Source of the DNA: Spisula solida
Lineage: Eukaryota > Mollusca > Bivalvia > Venerida > Mactridae
Assembly (NCBI GenBank): GCA_947247005.1
Contig: OX365956.1
Location: 1,991,501 to 2,055,500, forward strand
DNA length: 64,000 nucleotides
Reading direction: 5' to 3'
The notes under the pieces were generated by a model. It was not told the DNA's origin. It searched no databases and was given only the letters and a program-made list of their open reading frames with translations. Positions 58,166-64,000 of this stretch are shown here, one piece after another (position 1 is the first letter of the stretch; each line of letters begins with the position of its first letter). The translations under genes were made by a program, and so were the position numbers.

Positions 58166-60990
58166 TCACTCATAGCAGTATGTGTATGTCAGTGGTATGA
58201 AAATTTCAGCAGCATCCGCATGCATGCAGTATGAGCATGTCAGTAGTAAGTGTGTGTCACCAGTATGTACATGACAGCAGTGTGAGCATGTCAGCAGTAT
58301 GTGTGTGCGAGCAGTATGTGTATGTGAGCAGTATGTGCATATGAGCAGTATGTGTATGTGAGCAGTAAGAGCATGTGAGCAGTATGTGTGTGTAAGTGAT
58401 ATGTGTAAGTGAGCAGTATGTGTATGTGAGCAGTATGTGTATGTGAGCAGTATGAGCATGTGAGCAGTATGTGTATGTGAGCAGTGTGTGCATGTGAGCA
58501 GTATGAGCATGTGAGCAGTATGTGTAAGTGAGTAGTATGTGTATGTGAGCAATGTGAGCAGTATGAGCATGCGAGCAGTATGAGCAATGTGAGCAGTATG
58601 AGCATGCGAGCAGTATGAGCATGTGAGCAGTATGAGCATGTGAGCAGTATGTGTAAGTGAGCAGTATGTGTGTCTGAGCAATATGTGTATGTGAGCAGTT
58701 TGTGCATGTGAGCAGTATGAGCATGTGAGCAGTATGTGCATGTGAGCAGTATGTACATGTGAGCAGTATGTGTAAGTGAGCAGTATGTGTGTGTGTGAGA
58801 AGTATGTGTGTGTAAGCGATATGTGTATGTGAGCAGTATGAGCATGGGGGCAGTATGTGTATGTGAGCAGTATGTGTATGTGAGCAGTATGTGCATGTGA
58901 GCAGTTAGTGTATGTGAGCAATATGTGTATGAGAGCAGTATGTGAGTGTGAGCAATGTGTATGTGAGCAGTATGAGCATGCGAGCAGTATGAGCATGCGA
59001 GCAGTATGAGCATGTGAGCAGTATGTGTAAGTGAGCAGTATGTGTGTGTGAGCAATATGTGTAAGTGAGCAGTATGTGTATGTGAGGAGTATGGCATGTG
59101 AGCAGTATGAGCATGCAAGCAGTATGAGCATGTGAGCAGTATGTGTGTGTGAGCAGTATGTGCATGTGAGCAGTATGAGCATGTGAGCAGTTAGTGTATG
59201 TGAGCAATATGTGTATGAGAGGAGTATGTGTGTGTGAGCAATGTGTATGTGAGCAATGTGAGCAGTATGAGCATGCAAGCAGTATGAGCATGCAAGCAGT
59301 ATGAGCATGTGAGCAGTATGAGCATGCAAGCAGTATGAGCATGCGAACAGTATGAGCATGTCAGCAGTATGTGTGTGTGAGCAATATGCGTATGTGAGCA
59401 ATGTGAGCATGTGAGTAGTATGTGTGTGTAAGCGATATGCGTATGTGAGCAGTATGTGTATATATGAGCAGTATGTGTATGTGAGCAGTATGTGTAAATG
59501 TGAGCAGTATGTGCATGTGAGCAGTATGAGCAGTAAGCAGTATGTGCATGCAAGCAGTATGAGCATGTGAGCAGTATGTGTATGAGAGCAGTATGAGCAT
59601 GTGAGCAGTATGTGCATGTGAGCAGTATGTGAGGCTGTGAGCAGTATGTGTGTGTTAGCAATGTATATGTGAGCAATATGTGCATGAGTGCAGTAAGAGC
59701 ATGGGAGCAGTGTGAGCAGTATGTGTGTGTGAGCAGTATGTGAGCAACAAGTGTATGTGAACAGTATGCATGTGTGAGCAGTATGTGCATGTGAGGCTGT
59801 GAGCAGTATGTGTGTGTGAGCAATGTATATGTGAGCAATATGTGCATGTGTGCAGTAAGAGCATGAGAGCAGTATGTGTGTGTGAGCAGTATGTGAGCAG
59901 TAAGTGTATGTGAGCAGTATGCATGTGTGAGCAGTATGTGCATGTGAGGCTGTGAGCAGTTTGTGTGTGTGAGAGTAATGTATATGTGAGCAATATGTGC
60001 GTGTGTGCAGTAAGAGCATGAGAGCAGTGTGAGCAGTATGTGTGTGTGAGCAGTAAGTGTATGTGAGCAGTATGCATGTGTGAGCCGTATGTGCATGTGA
60101 GGCTGTGAGCAGTATGTGTGTGTGAGCAATGTATATGTGAGCAATATGTGCATGTGTGCATTAAGAGCATGAGAGCAGTATGTGTGTGTGAGCAGTAAGT
60201 GTATGTGAGTAGTATGCATGTGTGAGCAGTATGCATGTGGGAGCAGTATGTACATGTGAGGCTGTGAGCAGTATGTGTGTGTGAGCAATGTATATGTGAG
60301 CAATATGTGCATGTGTGCAGTAAGAGCATGAGAGCAGTGTGAGCAGTATTTTGTGTGAGCAGTAAGTGTATGTGAGCAGTATGCATATGTGAGCAATGTG
60401 TATGTGAGCAGTATGAGCATGTGAGTAGTATGAACATGTCAGTAGTATGTGTTTGTGATCAGTATGAGCATGTGAGCAGTATTAGTATGTTAGCAGTATG
60501 TGTGAGTGAGCAGTATGTGTATGTGAGCAGTATATGTGTGTGAGCAATATGTGTACATGAGCATGTGAGTAGTATGAACATGTCAGCAGTATGTGTATGT
60601 GAGCAGTGTGAGCAATATGTGTATGTGTTTGTGAGCAATATGTGTATGTGAGCAGTATGTGTATGTGAGCAGTATGAACAAGTGAGCAGTATGTGTGTGT
60701 GAGCAATATTTGTATGTGAGCAGTATGAGCATGTGAGCAGTATGAGCATGTGAGCAGTATGTGTATGTGAGCAGTATGTGTATGCGAGCAGTATGAGCAT
60801 GTGAGCAGTATGAGCATGTGAGCAGTATGTATATGTGAGCAGTATGTGTATGTGAGCAGTATGTGTATGTGAGCAGTATGAGCATGTGAGCAGTATGTAT
60901 ATGTGAGCAGTATGTGTATGCGAGCAGTATGTGTATGTCAGTAGTACGAGCATGTGAGCAGTATGAGCATGTGAGCAGTATTTGTAGGTT
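58166..60990. repeat. 2.8-kb array of a 17-bp unit
   Basis: The unit is GTGAGCAGTATG(T/A)G(T/C)AT with many variants. The unit has no stop on the minus strand and 17 is not a multiple of 3, so all minus frames stay open over long distances (up to 617 codons of HTAHMLILLTCSYC-like text). Local higher-order repeats of about 150 bp are visible at 59630-60330, where CATGTGAGGCTGTGAGCAGT marks each copy. Confidence 0.96.
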
Positions 60991-61026
60991 AGTAGTATGG
61001 TTATATTATCTAGTCAATTATCTTAC

Positions 61027-61159
61027 CTTAGATTGTGCTTGCATGCTGTGCATCAATCATCTTCAATTGTGTGTTCACAACACTATCCAGTAGGGACAAA
61101 CATTGCTGTCATAAACATCACCTTTATATCCTCAGACAACACAAACGATCAATGCGAAA
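61027..61159 (-). other. Exon-like segment with good splice signals, non-coding
   Basis: On the minus strand an acceptor (ATTTTTTTCAG) and donor (CTAAG|GTAAGA) bound 133 bp with stops in all three frames. It could be a UTR exon or an lncRNA exon, or chance. Confidence 0.2.
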
Positions 61160-61260
61160 CTGAAAAAAATACATATAAAGAAAATTACTCACAAAACTTA
61201 GATGAATATTTTATTATATTAAAACATAATGCTCCAAATGCTGTAACAGGAGGCATAAAG

Positions 61261-62078
61261 TTAAAGCCCAGTTCTCACAGTCCCGGTTTGCTATCCCCGG
61301 TTGGTAATCCAAGGGGGTAGGGGACCGTGTCTTACCAGGGGGATAAACCATAGCAGCACTGTGAACATATGGGATAAACAGTGATGCACTGGCTAACAGC
61401 CCCAGTTGTCAGTTGTTTAAAAATGTTTAATACAACGGGGAGAAACCGAGAGTGATACCGAGAACCGGTTTTATCTGGGGGATCACCAGGACAATACCTG
61501 GGAAGGACCTTATCCCTACACTATGGTCTACCGTGATAAACCGTAGCATACCAGGTATGATTTAGACTGCCGAGAGAGCAGTGGAACCAATTGTTGACGC
61601 TTTTTAAACCGAGTTTGCGTCAGCATGGTGAATGCTCTCTTTCCACCGTCCCAGATAGAGGTGATGATGATCTCCCATCAGCGGAGTCATAGTTCGATTC
61701 AACTTCTAGTTCCCCAGGCTAAACCGGCACAGATTTCTTAGCTGGCGTCTTAATCTTATTATTTGGAATTACGTGATATGATTAGCATCCCTAAGAAAGC
61801 TGATGCTGTTCCCACCTTTCTCCCTAGTTCATATATTATCATTAGTGACTTCCGTGTAACAGGACAACCAGGACGTGCACCGTACTAAACTGGGAATAAC
61901 CCTAGCTACTGGCGTCAATCTGATAGAATGTTCTTTCGGACCGGGGTACACCAGGATAATGTCGGGAACGTGAGAATGCAATCGATTTTAGTTACAAAAA
62001 TATCCAGGATCATCATGGTATACGGCTTACCTCAACCAAGACGTACCAGGACCTGAACAGTGTGAACGGGGCTTAAAG
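61261..62078. mobile_element. ~0.8-kb MITE-like element, TTAA flanks
   Basis: The left end TTAAAGCCCAGTTCTCACAG and the inverted right end (TTTAAGCCCCGTTCACACTG on the minus strand) are about 75% alike over 25 bp. TTAA lies at both borders, suggesting a piggyBac or Kolobok-like target site. The interior is GC-richer than its surroundings, with many ACCAGG/CCTGG motifs and no transposase. Confidence 0.55.
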
Positions 62079-62869
62079 ACTAATGGCTGCAATACACACA
62101 AGACTACTTCTGGGTTGCTATCCTGCTAATCCCTAATATTAATAACTTTGTACCACTGGGAAACATTGAAATGTGTAAACAATGACACATTCATGGACTC
62201 TCGATCAGAAGTCATGAGCTTTATCCACTGGGGCATCATACCAATTCAATCAGTCAATGAACGAGTCATGACAAATGATGTGGGTCGAATGGTTTTGGGT
62301 GCGAATAGCAAAAGTGTGTCAACTAAAACATCAAGAGCGAGATTTAATACAGTAATAAATGGAAAAATTAAAGAATTTGCATGTATGTGATCATTTTTGT
62401 ATATGATCTATGATCAACACGGTATCTAAATGCATGGGACAGTCCTGCACATTTCAACTCGAAACTCCAAAAAATGATCATTTGAAAAATGCCTCCTTTA
62501 AACTTTCAACCACTACGTTGGCAAATAAATTTGAGCGCATTTATGGTTGACCATCAATTCAGATACTCACTGCGATACTCTCTACATCAACACACACGGT
62601 TGTTCACGCCCCACACAAACAAACAGTCCATTTTTATACGATCTGTCCTTTGCCTACGCTTTAAAACAATATGGCGCATTTTACAGTTTGCACAGCGCTC
62701 GGCGTATATCCCCGGCACATTCCGTCCTTTTCCGTCTGGTTTTCCCAAAAAGTTCTATATTTAGAAATGCCCAGTGTGGACCAAACCACCTCTGGGGCAA
62801 TAAGGGAATTATGCACGTCCAAAAATATTTTGAATCTAACAAAAATTGTGGTTGCTATGGAGACAAAAA
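62079..62869. other. Intergenic, nothing recognised
   Basis: Overlapping ORFs on both strands (62489-62969) show no domain, and the right part enters the following repeat. Confidence 0.35.
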
Positions 62870-63190
62870 TAATGAAAAAATGCAAAAATCTGGATCCTGC
62901 CATAACAGTTTCTAAGTTAGGATTACAAAACTTGGTATGTGGGTAGGTGCCAATAAGGAGATTACGCACATCTAAATATGTTTTGATTATAACAAAAAGT
63001 GTGGTTGCTATGGAAACGGAAATAGAAAAAAATCTATAAAATCTGGAATCCTGGCATAACTAAAACAGTTTCCAAGCTAGACCTATGAAACTTGGTATAC
63101 AGAAAGGAGTTTAAAAGGAGATTGTGTAAACTTGAATATTTGTATCATTCTGATTGAAACTGTGGTTGCTATGGATACAGAAATAGTTAA
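62870..63190 (+). repeat. Bivalve-type repeat, two to three tandem units
   Basis: GTGGTTGCTATGGAAAC followed by AACAGTTTC.AAG.TAG and TATGAAACTTGGTAT recurs with a period of about 135-140 bp. It is related to 40520-40705. Confidence 0.7.
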
Positions 63191-63419
63191 ATTCCTTCCC
63201 TTTGGCTGGACCATTGTATAACCCCAAAAATAAGAAAACGCATTAAAACATCCATTGGCTTATAGCTAATGATCTAACTAAGAAAATGAATATACACACG
63301 TCATGTTTTCATTCAAAAGCAAATATGTTTTAGACATTAGTGAACTGACAGCCATCCATTTGTCACAATCAACACAGCATTAGCCACATGCCCTAAAAGA
63401 CAACTTAGCTTTATCGATT
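63191..63419. other. Spacer, nothing recognised
   Basis: No feature seen. Confidence 0.3.
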
Positions 63420-63975
63420 ATTTAACACAGTGGCCTAGTTTTTAACCCCAGATGACCCTGAGTTGATCATCGTGACCAAAGTCACAAAGTTTCATAAAGA
63501 TTAGACTAAAATTGTGGCCTCTAGTGACTACTCAATGTGTACATGTATGCATGATTGGATCTATAGTGACCTAGTTTTTTTTATCCCAGATGACCCAATG
63601 TAGAACTTGACATAGACTTTGTTTAGGGATCATTGTCATCAAGTTTCATGAAGATTAAACCAAACTGGAGATCTTTAGAGACTGCACAAGGTTTATGTAT
63701 GATTTGACATAATGATATTGACCTATGTTTTGACCACTTATAACCCAATATAGAACTTGAGCCAGATTTTGTTGAGATGATCAGTCATAAAAATTGGACC
63801 AAAATAGTGAACTCCTGTGACTTCACAAGATTCATGAATGATTTGACCAAGTAACACCTTTTTAACCCCAAATGACCCAATATAAAATAAACATTTGTTG
63901 AGATGGTCGTTGTGTCTATGTTTCATAAAGATTATAGTAAAATTGTGATTTCTACTACCTAAGCAAGCAAAAAGG
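63420..63975 (+). repeat. Bivalve-type repeat, four tandem units of ~135 bp
   Basis: Each unit has GACCTAGTTTTT..CCCAGATGACCCA, a TTGTTGAGATGATC-like middle and TTTCATAAAGATTA.AC.AAA. Units diverge strongly from each other. Confidence 0.75.
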
Positions 63976-64000
63976 GTGGGAATGACGGACATCGAGTGAT

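Noticed and set aside
58166..60420. 617- and 409-codon minus-strand ORFs rich in HTAHMLILL
   Set aside because: They are translations of the 17-bp tandem array in several frames; the similar residue text in all three frames shows a repeat artefact.

Overview
The window looks like nuclear DNA of a marine invertebrate, most probably a bivalve mollusc. The reasons are AT-rich, intron-containing sequence with few genes; tRNA-derived SINEs; many small inverted-repeat (MITE-like) elements; and dispersed repeats of the kind common in bivalve genomes, such as units beginning GACCTAGTTTTT..CCCAGATGACCCA and units ending in GGACGGACGAACGG or GGGGGCATA. The species assignment is inference. Nothing bacterial or viral is evident.

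Two genes can be assembled. (1) 7063-9084 (+): a two-coding-exon BTB/BACK-domain protein of 501 residues, like BTBD1/2/3/6 in its N-terminal half but with an unrecognised C-terminal half. (2) 30123-39493 (+): a seven-exon gene for a secreted, cysteine-rich, EB-module-like protein of 276 residues. A signal-peptide exon is followed by five short symmetric phase-1 exons and a tiny last exon; all six introns have GT..AG ends and keep one reading frame. A decayed third gene lies on the minus strand: a Sushi/CCP exon (16518-16656) and a Ser/Thr-rich plus hydrophobic C-terminal exon (12925-13057), both frameshifted.

Layout: 1-1208, SINE with a tail that runs into about 205 perfect TCTG copies. 1209-7000, repeats and a LINE reverse-transcriptase relic. 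7-9 kb, BTB gene, bracketed by two copies of a repeat block in the same order. 9385-11316, a Tc1-type transposon with 24-bp perfect TIRs, an intron in its transposase, a frameshift, and a perfect 324-bp internal duplication. 12.6-27.4 kb, MITEs, palindromes, LINE fragments and the decayed Sushi gene. 30-39.5 kb, EB gene, whose first intron carries a 3.56-kb element with about 0.5-kb inverted arms plus a MITE ending 21 bp before the exon 2 acceptor, and whose third intron carries a sense-strand hammerhead-ribozyme-like motif. 39.5-44 kb, MITEs and minisatellites. 45.17-49.29 kb, a 4.1-kb GACT-based satellite. 50.6-51.9 kb, seven tandem copies of a ~190-bp unit. 53-57.4 kb, dispersed repeats and a hAT transposase relic. 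58.17-60.99 kb, a 17-bp-unit array. 61-64 kb, a TTAA-flanked element and dispersed repeats.

The genes do not form a pathway. What ties the window together is heavy invasion by repeats. The items most worth checking are the intronic hammerhead motif inside a small insertion, the MITE that must contribute to splicing of the EB gene, the intron-bearing and internally duplicated Tc1, and the nested palindromes near 20 kb.
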